From Sphaerosporella brunnea (Eukaryota > Ascomycota > Pezizomycetes > Pezizales > Pyronemataceae): DNA of 64,000 nucleotides. Below the pieces are notes generated by a model. That model was not told the DNA's origin. It made no database searches and saw nothing but the letters and a program-made list of their open reading frames with translations. The position numbers and the translations under genes were made by a program. Positions 9,790-21,174 of the stretch are shown in pieces. How positions within the stretch are numbered: the first letter of the stretch is position 1; each line of letters begins with the position of its first letter. Location: assembly GCA_008704415.1 (NCBI GenBank), contig VXIS01000022.1:1-64000 (forward strand). Direction: 5' to 3'.

Positions 9790-10551
9790 CTAATTCTATC
9801 TTGTTACACCCGTTCACACTCGGCTCCCCATAGAGTAATAAAGTATCGATACTGCATAGATCAACACGCACGAAGAAGGGTTCTACAAGGGAGCCACGCA
9901 TCCGCGCCGGTACGTGGATTCAGGCACCGCCTGACGAGATTGCAGTCGCATTGCGCAGGTACTCACGGTAAGGTCTTACGATACTCAATGCGGGATGCGG
10001 TAACCGCGGCTACCCCGTAGGCGATAGGATCCTACCATGCTTGGGTGCCGAATGCGGCGTCACTGTGTGACGACTGAAGACTGAAACCGCGGGGTGACAT
10101 CTCCCACGTGGCGTATTTGATTGTGTGGAGCATCATTGGCTCTTCCCACCGACAACGGGAACCATCGAGCGGCCCCGCCTCCGAGCCTAGCTTGCACTGA
10201 TCCAGATGAGGTGGTATGTAGCCATCGAACAAGCGGCGGCGGCGTCTACGGCGCGTCTACCACCGTCGGAACATCGAACCAGGCAGAGAATGGATTCAAC
10301 CATGAGGCCCACTGAGCATGCTCGAGATGCGGCGGGAAGGCATGTCTGCCGATCGCGAGGCCTGCGAAACGATAAATGATCCAGCGGTGTTAGCAGTTAT
10401 TGGAATGATTTCCGCTCCAACTTCCGTCTGGTGGGGATTGACGTGCGTGGCGGGACGTGGTTGAGGCTTCAAGTCGCTGTGGAATCGGTGCTGCGTATGC
10501 GCGGCGTGGGTGTGGGAGGCAACATGGGGCGCAGTGTATAACTGTATGGCG
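9790..10551. other. Arm segment without supported gene, left
   Basis: Mirrored at about 18629-19395. Short frames on both strands around 10296-10890 overlap one another, and none is recognised. Confidence 0.45.
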
Positions 10552-10578
10552 AGGGGGTGGGGGTTGGGGTTGGGGTGG
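10552..10578 (+). other. G-quadruplex-capable G-run cluster, left copy
   Basis: Five runs of four or more G separated by T or TT. It could fold as a quadruplex. It is not long or regular enough to be a telomere array. Mirrored at 18602-18628 as C-runs on the plus strand. Confidence 0.6.
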
Positions 10579-12569
10579 CAGAACATATGCCATCTGCCTC
10601 GCCGGTGGATATTTTTGCTGTGGTTATGGGTTTGGAGTCCCTTCGCGCGAGAGGAACGGAGCAGGAGCGAGGTGCCTGATGGCGGAAAAATTGTAACCGT
10701 GGCAAAGGGTAAGCAGCGTCGAGTTTCCTGGTTGGCCACTCCTCCACGCGACTGCATCTCTCCGCAGGAACCGCGTGAGCCTGTCTCCATCTACGGAGCC
10801 CGGAAATACCACAGCACGACCAAACCCCGCACACCCAACGACCCACGGTACACTGAGCCCACGTTGTTGCGGCGCATCACCTCCCATTGAGGTACATGGA
10901 TGGCAAGAGCAACCGTGGAAAGTTTGATCGAGCGTTCCCGGTCAGGCTTTTCGTTGCCGTTGCGGATGTCAAGTTACAATATATGGCTGGCTGAGCAGGC
11001 CCCCCCGCGGTTATGATGTGTCCTGGCATGGTGGTGGTTAATTTATCGGATTGCAATTGAAGCATCGCTCGCAAACTGGAATTGGGTGCATTGGCGTCAC
11101 TCGCAAAACGACAATCAGTATATCAACCGGCGCTTTGGCGGAGTGGTCAAGTGTGTCGCTCTTGCGATTCACCACCGCGCTCGACACTCACCTGCAGAGT
11201 TTCCTCTTTCACTCGCGACTGTCTGGCTCGCCGAGATTCCCCCCCCCCCCCCGCCCTCAGACTCGGATGGATACCAGCATGTCACGCTCCGTGCCAGAAG
11301 CAGGAAGCAGATGCAACGCTCGACCGCATCTCCGTCGCCAACAAGCTTGCACGTTTCAACATTCCTGCTCAATGCCTCGGGGTGTAGCCGTATAGCCCCC
11401 TTAGGGATTCGTGATCTGATCTTTTCAACGTTTGCAGCACAGTTCAACCTGCAAACAGGTCTATCTGGCGACGCACACCATCGCCAGAAGGCACTAAGTA
11501 CGGATACCGTTAAGTGGGAGCTGCAAGCGAAGTACGACGATTTCTCAGTTCAGTAGAAAATGGTGCAGAAGCGCATTGCAAAACAACCAGCCGTCAGTGG
11601 TAGCGCCATTGCTGTAACCATAAATACGGGAAATTCGGCCGCCGTCCTTGTCCATTTTGATTGGGCTCCCGTTGGTACGAGCTGTGTGTCCAAGCTTGAA
11701 TGTGAGCTGACACGGCGTTGGGTTCGGTTCCGCACCATCAGCCGAGTTGCGCCTTACCTCCGCGTGTAAAAACTGACGTCCCGAAGCTCCGTAATACCCT
11801 ACGGCTCGCTGGGGGGTGTTGAGACATCAATCCATATCCATTCAACAGCAACAATTGTGGGGATCAACCGACACGGAGAATTCACTCTACCAACATGAGA
11901 GTGCAGGTTACATCGCCCTTCCGTAACCGTCGCAACGTTTGCGTTCGCACATACACTGTCATTCGACTTCTCAAACGCTCTGGCAACCTAAGGCGCTGGC
12001 AAACGGGAGCTCGGCGGGAAACATAAGCAAAGAGGGTAGAGCCGCATTGCGTCAAGCGACCATAGGGCCTAACCGTCCCATATACAGATGCGCCGGGATG
12101 CGCGGCCGCATGTAGGCTGGGAAAACAGCAAGCAGGACACGGTGGCGGAATACCGAGAGGCTGCGGACCCAGAGCTCTGTGATATACATAAGAAGTTCGA
12201 AGACCACGTTTCCATTGACTCGTGGCCCTTGGAAACCCGGAAGAGGCAGTACGCCGACGGTATACTCATTACCGCGACGGCTCCCCAGCATGACCGCCCG
12301 ACGACCTATCATCCCTAGACCGCTCAGCATACTCAATAAGGGATGAGGTCATGGTGTGTATCCCGTAGGCTAGTGAGCGAGGCTGGCGACAGGGGACTCA
12401 GAGACAGTCGGCGACTTCGCGGCGACATATATCAGGTGGCATATTCTGATCGGACGGTGCATGCTCGGCGCAGCTACTCCGGTGACCAGTGGCGGGTGGA
12501 CCCTGGGCAGTCGATGGCCGACGGCAGCCGAAGGCTACCATCACTAGTCTCGCTACTCCTGCTTCAGCT
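10579..12569. other. Arm segment without supported gene, left
   Basis: Mirrored at about 16621-18601. Only short frames, mostly interrupted differently in the two arms. A tRNA A-box-like TGGCGGAGTGG lies at about 11137, without a B box. Confidence 0.5.
11239..11252. repeat. Poly-C tract, left copy
   Basis: A run of about 14 C residues. The right arm has about 16 G residues at 17933-17949, so the length is not reliably sequenced. Confidence 0.8.
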
Positions 12570-12830
12570 CTGTTTCCCTTACCCGCGGGTCGGCGAGTTA
12601 CCCGTCAAGATGAGGCCTGGATGCAGCGGGCTCCAATGCAGCGGCTTCGAACCTTCCGAGTGTTACAGCCCAACGCAAAGTGCTCGAGCAAGGGAAGTTG
12701 TCCAGCAAGCACTTTTCATGAACTCGAAGGCAAGGATGCAAGCTTGGGCTGCCGTCTGGCGCGCAGCTTCATCGTGACCCTCTTCCACACGCTTGTTCCG
12801 TGTCTAGGTGCTTCATACTGGCGCTCGCGC
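12570..12830 (+). repeat. MULE-related dispersed repeat, left copy
   Basis: Nucleotide similarity to two separated parts of the MULE relic at 61560-62373. The block around 12590-12740 matches its upstream end (near 62250-62400). The block around 12785-12825 matches its downstream end (near 61630-61660), with the transposase core missing and the orientation of the pieces changed. It looks like an internally deleted and rearranged derivative. Short frames here are broken differently in the two arms. Confidence 0.5.
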
Positions 12831-13249
12831 ATGGCGCTTGCTTCTTCTTCTTCTTTTTCTTCTTGCGCGCGCCGTATGTTGCGGTTTTGCGGACAACCCG
12901 AAATTAGCTGGTATCCAGCTCTTTTCAAAGGTTTTGGGGCGGTATGCAGGACATATGCCGTCTTTTTATACCTGGTTACGGTGCTTTCTGGGGGTGTGGG
13001 GGTAGGCAATGACAGGCCCGGCGACGTCGGAAACAAGAAACAGCGATTGCAACGCCACACATTGAGCGACAGTCAAGCCAGCGGGGGACGAGTACTTCAA
13101 CACCCACTTCCTTTGCCGAGCCAGTGAGAGTCTGGTTGAACTTAAGAGGTGCGAGGCACAAACCCTGACCATTTAACCAACTGCAACCGACTTCACTTCA
13201 ACCCCAGCTCTCCCACACACCATTGCCCGGTACCATCCATCACCTAGTT

Positions 13250-14060
13250 CTCAGGTTGCGCCTCGCTACTCCTCCCACACGCTGAGCACTCCGCAACACA
13301 TTTCTCTGCACCTCAGTACTATCGCCAGCCGCGGCGTTCTCCGCCGAAGAGTCGTTACCACAGTCGCGGGCGTCAGCAAGCTGGATCCACCGCCGGCGGG
13401 CGCAACCAAGTTTCCGGACTGCGTATCGGTATGGCGTCCACCACATCCGCAACAACCGCATCTGATTGACACAGCGGTATACACAGCGATAGCGGGCGCC
13501 GGAATACCCAACGCGCCGCACAACGTCTCTTCATCTGGCCCGGTGGTCGGCGAAGCAGTCGCCCTGGGTGATCGTGAACAAGCAACGGAAGGAAATCGCC
13601 GCCTTGTTTCCGGAAGCTCAACGTGGTTATCGCGGATAACGCGACTTTGAGACAGCAGCCTTAGTGGAAGCACTTCGCTTCTCCCAGCGATCGAACCCGA
13701 TGCAGCGCAACTGCAAGAACTTCAGGCTAGCGCAGCCGCCGCGTACCCGAACCACCCCGATCAAGGATACTTCCGTAGGCAGGTCACCGACTGTCCGTCA
13801 GCCGCCAGGTGCGCTGGGATGTCCAAGAAAGACCTCCACGATCGCATCAAGCAACTCGACCATTCCCGTGTCCGAAGAAATTTGGTTGCCCACGAGGTGG
13901 CGGTGGACGACATCCACGCAGGGCTGCCAATAGACGCGCCAGCCCGGGGACAAAAAGGGCCCACAATGTGGGTCAGGCCGGTGCGTGCACCTGGCGCCTC
14001 GGACAGGTCCCGGGCGACCCTCTCCAGGTCTGGATATCTCATAGGTGCCTGGCGGTGCCG
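13250..14060 (+). pseudogene. Broken ORF with Cys-rich motifs near the centre, left copy
   Basis: Coding-like sequence runs toward the centre but is split over frames by many indels. Reading the two arms together shows a CPSC motif, then about 25 residues later CP-KKFGC followed by a histidine about 13 residues on, reminiscent of a zinc-binding module. Neither arm has one continuous frame. I do not recognise the family and cannot tell real decay from sequencing error. Confidence 0.3.
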
Positions 14061-14245
14061 GTTATTCGGCGATTTCCTTGGTGCCGATCATGGGGCAACC
14101 TCCGAGCGAACCAAGTGATCAAACCCCGGCATTTGAGGATGAATATCAAAGCGGCGCTTGTTGAGGAGAGCAATTGTCGATTGTTCGGGCTAATGCTGAC
14201 CTCTTCCCGGGGTCCTTGTGTTCTTTAAAAATAGTTTGATAGTTC

Positions 14246-14372
14246 AGGTGCCTGGCAGGCCCCGCGGACGCCTACATGTCGCGCTCAATGCGGGGCCCGT
14301 GGGCACCTGGATCTCGGTCCGAGATGTCTGGTCCAAACGGGCCTTGATTAGAAAAGCCGGTTTAAGTCAAAT
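14246..14372 (+). repeat. R1-like 3' end at inner edge, left arm
   Basis: Related to the 20486-20624 end of R1: a GCCTGGC-GGC block, GGCACCTGG, then TGGTCCAAACGGGCC. It lies about 100 bp from the palindrome centre, with an inverted partner at 14797-14925. Confidence 0.55.
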
Positions 14373-14468
14373 GGGTTCAGATCGCGCCGAGAGCCAGACT
14401 GGCCGCTCCATTGGCAGCCCTCCATCCGCGTGGCGATCAAATACGCCCGGGACCCGATAGAAGAAGTC

Positions 14469-14702
14469 ATGATCGGGTGGAGCTTCCACCACTATTGGGG
14501 CGTGGCCCCAGAGGCGTATGATGTGTTGGCAGATGCAGCAAAGCAGCAACTTCTGAAGAACCGGAATTGTGCAACAGTAAGTACCGATGGCGTCTGCAAC
14601 CGGTGGGGGGGCTAACGGAGCCGACAGGGTCTGACGAACAGATGGCGTTCCTGCATCGCCTTGTCACGCAGGACACAACCTAGAAACTGTTGGAAAGCAT
14701 GA
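14469..14702 (+). CDS. Two partial exons across the spacer
   Basis: The frame is open from at least 14430, with the first ATG at 14469. Exon one ends at 14576. The intron 14577-14627 (51 bp) begins GTAAGT, has CTAAC at 14612-14616 and ends ACAG. The second open stretch, 14628-14702, stops exactly at the start of the right arm. The intron is the best-formed in the window. The residues WSFHHYWGVAPEAYDVLADA look like genuine protein. It is probably an internal fragment of a gene truncated on both sides by the rearrangement. Family unknown. Confidence 0.35.
14472..14697. other. Spacer (loop) of the palindrome
   Basis: These 226 bp are the only sequence between the arms that is not inverted-repeated. 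It contains a well-formed short intron (14577-14627) between two open stretches, described separately. No telomere-like repeat, sequencing-adapter-like sequence or strong hairpin was seen in it. Confidence 0.9.
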
Positions 14703-14796
14703 CTTCTTCTATCGGGTCCGGGGTATTTGATCGCCACGCCGGATGGAGGGCTGCAATGGAGCGGCCAGCTGGCTCTCGGCGAGATCGAACCATTTG

Positions 14797-14925
14797 ACTA
14801 AACCGGCTTTTCTAATCAAGGCCCGTTGGACCCGACATCTCGGGACCGAGATCCAGGTGCCCAACGGGCCCGCATGAAGCGCGACATGTAGGGCGTCCGC
14901 GGGGCCTGCCAGGCACCTGTAACGA
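14797..14925 (-). repeat. R1-like 3' end at inner edge, right arm
   Basis: Inverted partner of 14246-14372. The two bracket the spacer, so inverted copies of a dispersed repeat lie exactly where the palindrome turns. Confidence 0.55.
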
Positions 14926-15109
14926 TCAACTATTTTTAAATAACACAAGGACCACGGGAAGCAGTCAGCATTTTAGCACCGAAACCATCGAACAATTGTA
15001 TCTCAACAAGCGACGCTTTGATATTCATCCTCAAATGCCTGGGGTTTGATCACTTGGTTCGCTCGGAGGTTGCCCCATGATCGCACCAAGGAATCGCCGA
15101 ATAACCGGC

Positions 15110-15900
15110 ACCGCCACAGGAACCTATGAGATATCACAGACCTGGAGAGGTCGCCCGGGACTGTCCGAGGCGCCAGGTGCACGCACCGGCCTGACACACA
15201 TTGTGGGGCCCTTTTTGGCCCGGGCTGGCGCGTCTATGGGCAGCCAGCGTGGAGTCGTCCACCGCCTCATCGGGGCAACCAAATTTCTTCGGACACGGGA
15301 ATGGTCGAGTGGCTTGGATGCGATCGTGGAGGTCTTTCTTGGACATCCCAGCGACCTGGCGGCAGGACGGACAGTCGGTGACCTGCCTACGGAAGTATCC
15401 TTGATCGGGTGGTTCGGGTACGCGGCGGCCTGCGTAGCGAAGTTTTGCAGTTGCGCTGCATCGGTTTCGATCGCTGGGAAGCGAAGTGCTTCCACTAAGG
15501 CTGCTGTCCAAAAGTCGCGTTATCCGCGAATAACACGTTGAGCTTCCGGAAAACAAGGCGGCGATTTTCCTTCCGTTGGTGATTCACGATCACCCAGGGC
15601 GAATGCTTCGACGCACCGGGCCAGATGAAGAGACGTTGTGCGGCGGGTGGGTATTTCCGGCGCCCGCCGCTATCGCTGTGTATACGCTGTGTCAATCAGA
15701 TGAGGTTGTTGCGGATGTGGTGGGACTCCATACCGATACGCAGTCCGGAAACTTGGTGACGCCCGCCGGGGTGGGATCCACAGCTTGCTGACGCCCGCGA
15801 CTGTGGTAAACGCTCTTCGGCAGGAGGAGAACGCCGCGGTGGCGATAGTACTGAAGGTGCAGAGAAATGTGTTGCGGGAGTGCTCAGCGTTTGGGTAGGA
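15110..15900 (-). pseudogene. Broken ORF with Cys-rich motifs, right copy
   Basis: Mirror of 13250-14060. This copy keeps CPSC and the FPCPKKFGCP stretch in a single frame (about 15134-15556), so it is better preserved here. Confidence 0.3.
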
Positions 15901-16349
15901 GTAGTAGCGAGGCGCAACCTGAGAACTAGGTGAGGATGGTACCGGGCAAATGGTGTGTGGGAGAGCTGGGGGTGAAGTGAAGTCGGTTGCAGTTGGTTAA
16001 AATGGTAGGGTTGTGCCTCGCACCTCTTAAGTTCAAACCAGACTCTCACTGGCTCGGCAAAGAAGTGGTGTGAAGTAACTCGTCCCCCGCTGGCTTGACT
16101 GTCGATCAATGTGTGGCGTTGCAATCGTGTTTCTTGTTTCCGACGTCGCAGGGCCTGTCATTGCCTACCCACACCCCACAGGAAAGCACCGTAACCAGGT
16201 ATCAAAAAGACGGCATAGTCTGCATACCGCCCCAAAAACCTTTGAAAGAGCTGGATACCAGCTAATTTCCTGGGTGTCGCAAAACCGACAACATACGGCG
16301 CGCGCAGAAGAAAAAAAGAGAAAAGAAAGCAAAAGCGCCATGCTGCGAG

Positions 16350-16620
16350 CGCCAGTATGAAGCACATAGACAACGGAACAAGCGTGGAAGAGGGTCACGA
16401 TGAAGCTGCGCCGCCAGACGGCAGCCCAAGCTTCGATCCTTGCCTTCGAGTTCATGAAAAGCTGCTTGCTGGACAACTTCCCTGCTCGAGCACTTTGCCG
16501 TTGGGCTGTAAACACTCGGAAGGTTTCGAAGCCGCGCATTGGAGCCCGCTGATCCAGGCTCAATCTTGACGGGTAACTCGCCGACCCGCGGTAAGGGAAA
16601 CAGAGCTTGAAGAGGAGTTA
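16350..16620 (-). repeat. MULE-related dispersed repeat, right copy
   Basis: Mirror of 12570-12830, with several indels against it. It carries the GAAGCACATAGAC block shared with the minus strand near 61650. Confidence 0.5.
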
Positions 16621-18601
16621 GCGAGATAGTGATGGTAGGCCTTCGGCTGCCGTCGGCCATCGACTGCCCCAGGCGTCCACCCCCGCCCCCACGCGTCACG
16701 GAGTGCTCGACCGAGCATGCAACCGTCCGATCAGGAATATGGCCACCCTGCCAGATATGCGCCGCGAAGTCGCCGACTGTCTCTGAGGTCATGTCGCCAG
16801 CCTCGCTCCACAGCCTACGGATACACACCATGAACACTATCCCTTATGAGTCGCTTGAGCGGGTCTAGGGATGATAGGTCGTCGGGCGGTCATGCTGGGA
16901 GCCGTCGCGGTAATGAGTATACCGTCGCCCCCGTACTGCCTCTTCCGGGTTCAAAGGGCCACGAGTCAATGGAACGTGGTCTTCGAACTTCTTATGTATA
17001 TCACAGAGCTCTGGGTCCGCAGCTCTCGGTATTCCGCCACCGGTGTCCTGCCTTGCTGTTTTTCCCAGCATACATGCTGCCGCGCACCCGGCGCATCTGT
17101 ATTATGGGACGTTAGGCCCTATTGTCCCACTTGACGCAATTGCGGGAGTTACCCTCTTTGCTTATGTTCCGCGAGCTCCCGTTTGCCAGCGCCTAGGTTG
17201 CCAGAGCGTTTGAGAAGTCGAATGGACAGTGTATGTGCGAACGCAAACGTTGCGACGGTACGGAAGGGCGATGTAAACCTGCACTCTCACGGTTGGTAGA
17301 GTGAATTCTCCGTGTCGTTGATCCCAACAATTGTTGTGTTGAATGATTATGGATTGATGTCTCAACACCCACAGCGAGCCGTTAGGGTATTACGGAGCTT
17401 CGGGACGTCAGTTGTTTTTACACGCGGAGGTAAGGACGAACCGGGTGATGGTGCGGAACCGACCCAACGCGGTGTCAGCTCAAATTCAAGCTTGGACACC
17501 AGCTCGTACCAACGGAGCCCAATCAAAATGGAAAGGACGGCGGCCGAATTTCCCGTATTTATGGTTTACAGCAATGGCGCTACCACTGACGGCTGGTTGT
17601 TTTGCAATTGCGCTTCAATGCACCATTTTCTACTGAACTGTAGAAATCGTCGTACTTCGCGTTGCAGCTCCCACACTTAACGGTATCCGTACTTAGTGCC
17701 TTCTGGCATGGTGGTGCGTCGCCAGATAGACTGTTGCAGGTTGAACTGTGCTGCCAAACGTTTGAAAAGATCAGATCACGAAATCCCTAAGGGGCTAACG
17801 GCCACACCCGAGGCATTGAGCAGGAATGTTGAACGTGCAAAGCTGTGGCGACGGAGATGCGGTTCGAGCGTTGCATTGCTTCCTGTTCTGGCACGAGAGT
17901 GACATGATGGTATTCCATCCGAGTCTGAGGGCGGGGGGGGGGGGGGGGAATCTCGGCGAGCCAGACAGTCGCGAGTGAAAGAGGAAACTCTGCAGGTGAG
18001 TGTCGAGCGCGGTGGTGAATCGCAAGAGCGACACACTTGACCACTCCGCCAAAGCGCCGGTTGATATACTGATTGTCGTTTTGCGAGTGACGCCAATGCA
18101 CCCAATTCCAGTTTGCGAGCGATGCTTCAATTGCAATCCGATAAATTAACCACCACCATGCCAGACACATCATAACCGCGGGGGGGCCTGCTCAGCCAGC
18201 ATATATTGTAACTTGACATCCGCAACGGCAACGAAAAGCCTGACCGGGAACGCTCGATCAAACTTTCCACGGTTGCTCTTGCCATCCATGTACCTCAATG
18301 GGAGGTGATGCGCCGCAACAACGTGGGCTCAGTGTACCGTGGGTCGTTGGGTGTGCGGGGTTTGGTCGTGCTGTGGTATTTCCGGGCTCCGTAGATGGGA
18401 GACAGGCTCACGCGGTTCCTGCGGAGAGATGCAGTCGCGTGGAGGAGTGGCCAACCAGGAAACTCGACGCTGCTACCCTTTGCCACGGTTACATTTTTCC
18501 GCCATCAGGCACCTCGCTCCTGCTCCGTTCCTCGCGCGAAGGGACTCCAACCCATACCACAGCAAAATATCCACCGGCGAGGCAGATGGCATATGTTCTG
18601 C

Positions 18602-18628
18602 CACCCCAACCCCAACCCCCACCCCCCT
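18602..18628 (-). other. G-quadruplex-capable run cluster, right copy
   Basis: Mirror of 10552-10578, with G-runs on the minus strand. Run lengths differ slightly between arms. Confidence 0.6.
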
Positions 18629-19395
18629 CGCCATACAGTTATACACTGCGCCCCATGTTGCCTCCCACACCCACGCCGCGCATACGCAGCACCGATTCCA
18701 CAGAGACTTGAAGCCTCAACCACGTCCCGCCACGCACGTCAATCCCCACCAGACGGAAGTTGGAGCGGAAATCATTCCAATAACTGCTAACACCGCTGGG
18801 ATCATTTATCGTTTCGCAGGCCCTCGCGATCGGCAGACATGCCTTCCCGCCGCATCTCGAGCATGCTCAGTGGGCCTCATGGTTGAATCCATTCTCTGCC
18901 CTGGTTTCGATGTTCCGACGGTGGTAGACGCGCCGTAGACGCCGCCGCCGCTTGTTCGATGGCTACATACCACCTCATCTGGATCAGTGCAAGCTAGGCC
19001 TCGGAGGCGGGGCCGCTCGATGGTTCCCGTTGTCGGTGGGAAGAGCCAATGATGCTCCACACAATCAAATACGCCACGTGGGAGATGTCACCCCGCGGTT
19101 TCAGTCTTCAGTCGTCACACAGTGACGCCGCATTCGGCACCAAGCATGGTAGGATCCTATCGCCTACGGGGTAGCCGCGGTTACCGCATCCCGCATTGAG
19201 TATCGTAAGACCTACCGTGAGTACCTGCGCAATGCGACTGCAATCTCGTCAGGCGGTGCCTGAATCCACGTACCGGCGCGGATGCGTGGCTCCCTTGTAG
19301 AACCCTTCTTCGTGCGTGTTGATCTATGCAGTATCGATACTTTATTACTCTATGGGGAGCCGAGTGTGAACGGGTGTAACAAGATAGAATTAGAG

Positions 19396-19409
19396 TATCT
19401 GTACAGATA
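19396..19409. promoter_or_regulatory. 14-bp perfect palindrome, right copy
   Basis: Mirror of 9774-9787. Confidence 0.5.
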
Positions 19410-19424
19410 GAGGTAAGATAGCTG

Positions 19425-19462
19425 GCGCTTGGTTCTGCCTCTCAAAGGAGAGAACCAAGCGC
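19425..19462. other. Perfect 12-bp hairpin, right copy
   Basis: Mirror of 9722-9758, with the stem intact and the loop one base longer. Confidence 0.8.
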
Positions 19463-19618
19463 AAGGCTCCGTACCTCGTAAAGAACACATCTACGCACGT
19501 TCTTAATACCCACTGCGTGAAGTTTGGCGACACGCAACCCCACCTATACCATCAACAACCTCCCTGCTTCTCTTCTTGATTCTCTTCTTTTTTTCCTTCT
19601 TCCGTTTCTCTTGACATC

Positions 19619-19817
19619 ATGAAACTGCGTTCACAGTCGGTGAAAGAGAACCTGATTAGGCACATCCGAAAAATGCCTATAGAGGAAAAGCGCGCCGCAA
19701 GCCCAAGCGCAAGGTGAACCCTCGGACCCCAACAACCAAGAGCATTCGCTCCGGCATCATCAGTACATGCCTATCGAACATGACGATCGTCGCAAGGTCC
19801 TCGCAGCCAGGGCGGTC
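19619..19817 (+). pseudogene. 5' end of a gene cut by R1, right copy
   Basis: The ATG at 19619 follows about 60 bases of CT-rich DNA, a good fungal leader. The frame gives about 32 codons. A GC dinucleotide run then separates it from an adjacent frame reading RRKPKRKVNP, a likely nuclear localisation signal. Both arms share the frame change. R1 begins at 19818. Function is unknown. Confidence 0.25.
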
Positions 19818-20624
19818 AATAGTCCGGCCGGCCGCCAGGTCGAACGGGGCCCAACGAGTGGGTCAGGTCGGGCCGGTGATGTGGCAAGCCTCACAGCTTC
19901 GGGCCGCCATAATAAAACCCTCGATATCTGATAGGTGCGGGACGGTGCCCGGTATCTTGAATTAAGGTCGGGTCGGCCGAACGCAGAATAAGCGCGCCCA
20001 GTTGGGAAGCTCCCCAGTCGATGCATTTGAGCGATTTCAGCAACTCCCGGTCGAAGGATTCGCTGACATGCGAGACTACTGGGTTAAAGCGATGAACCAA
20101 CGCTCCAATGCAATGTTCGGACGGGGTCTGCCTCGCATGTGAGTTGAGCTCAATGCGATTCCAGCGATGTCGGCTGGAGCAGAACGTGTGTTCATCGGGT
20201 AAGAGTGTCCTTTGAGGTAGGTGTCGATGGAAGCATCACTAACAACAATTCCCAGGGGTCAATACACGATTACGGGACGATGTTGTAGAAGCCATAGAAT
20301 GCCTCCAATTCTGGGCGAGGGAACATATGATGTATGCGGCGGGTTCACAAATTCATCAGGTTGAGCATATGCTGAGTGACTTGAAACAGCGGGGGGCGGA
20401 GATGGAGGGGTATCTGGAGGTCCTCAGGTTGTTGAATCTGTATCTCGCGTTTATTTTTCTTTCCTTGGTGTATGTGTAAGCAAAAAACTACAGATGCCTG
20501 GCGGGCCTGCCGGGCGCCGGGTACTTCTGGGCCTGGCGGGTGCCCGTAGGCGCCTGGGTCTCGATGCAACAAGCCTGGTCCAAACGGGCCGTGATTTCAA
20601 AACCCCGTTTCAATCAGTCCGGTT
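19818..20624 (+). mobile_element. Dispersed GC-rich element R1, right copy
   Basis: Mirror of 8561-9366. It interrupts a short ORF that starts at 19619 behind a CT-rich leader. Confidence 0.6.
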
Positions 20625-20690
20625 CAGGCCGCGCTCAAAGCCGGACTGGCCGCACTTTTGACAGCCCTGCTCGCAGCCACCGCGGAGCGG

Positions 20691-20722
20691 GCGTCGGCGT
20701 CGGCGTCGCCGTCGGCGTCGGC
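20691..20722. repeat. GTCGGC hexanucleotide microsatellite, right copy
   Basis: Imperfect GCGTCG/GTCGGC tandem units, mirror of 8463-8505. Confidence 0.8.
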
Positions 20723-21174
20723 AGTTCAGGAAACCACCTGGTCGATTCTCGTCGATGTGCGCCATGGAATCGTTTGTGCAATTACCGTCTCATTTGGAGC
20801 ATCGACCTCTAATGGGACTCTCATCGTGTTTCGTCTTGTCGGGTGGAGGTTGCTATACGTGTTCATTCTGGCTACCTCATAATCGCTGTTTTCTTGCAAA
20901 TATATACAGTTCAGGCGGCCTGGAACCAGCAGTTCGGCGGGCTCCGTTGGTGCAGATGTTGACGATAATCAATGGAGTGGTGAGCGAGCGAGAACGCTGA
21001 GGAAGCCGGTCGCAACGCTTCCGGGCCATAGGTCTTGCATACGCCTCGGTGATATTCGGTCCAGCTACGTTCGCAGTGGAAATTACGATAGAACATTACT
21101 GGGTGCCCCGCATCCTCCCAATCTCTTCAACCCGACTGCACTGCCCTGTGAAGTAAGGCTGCGCCGAGAGGATA

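Larger units (their letters stand above)
1..14471 (+). repeat. Left arm of a giant inverted repeat
   Basis: This arm is the reverse complement of 14698-29187. Window base 1 pairs with base 29187, so the outer end is cut by the window and the true arm may be longer. Landmarks match in mirrored order throughout: gene starts at 765 and 28422, ORF ends at 4794 and 24394, and the R1 repeat at 8561-9366 and 19818-20624. The outer few kilobases differ by rare single-base indels. From about 10 kb inward, indels and substitutions become frequent. The arm ends at the shared motif GAAGTCATG. Confidence 0.97.

Noticed and set aside
10552..10578. GGGGTT runs as a telomere remnant
   Set aside because: Only a few irregular runs of varying length, not near a sequence end, and fungal telomeres are usually TTAGGG. 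Kept only as a quadruplex-capable tract.
11128..11240. Possible tRNA (TGGCGGAGTGGTC A-box-like motif)
   Set aside because: No matching B box, no 3' acceptor complement to GGCGCTT and no credible anticodon arm. At best a tRNA-derived relic.
14472..14697. Sequencing adapter or telomere hairpin in the loop
   Set aside because: The spacer has coding-like sequence with an intron and no low-complexity or adapter-like repeat. It does not by itself exclude a fold-back chimera.
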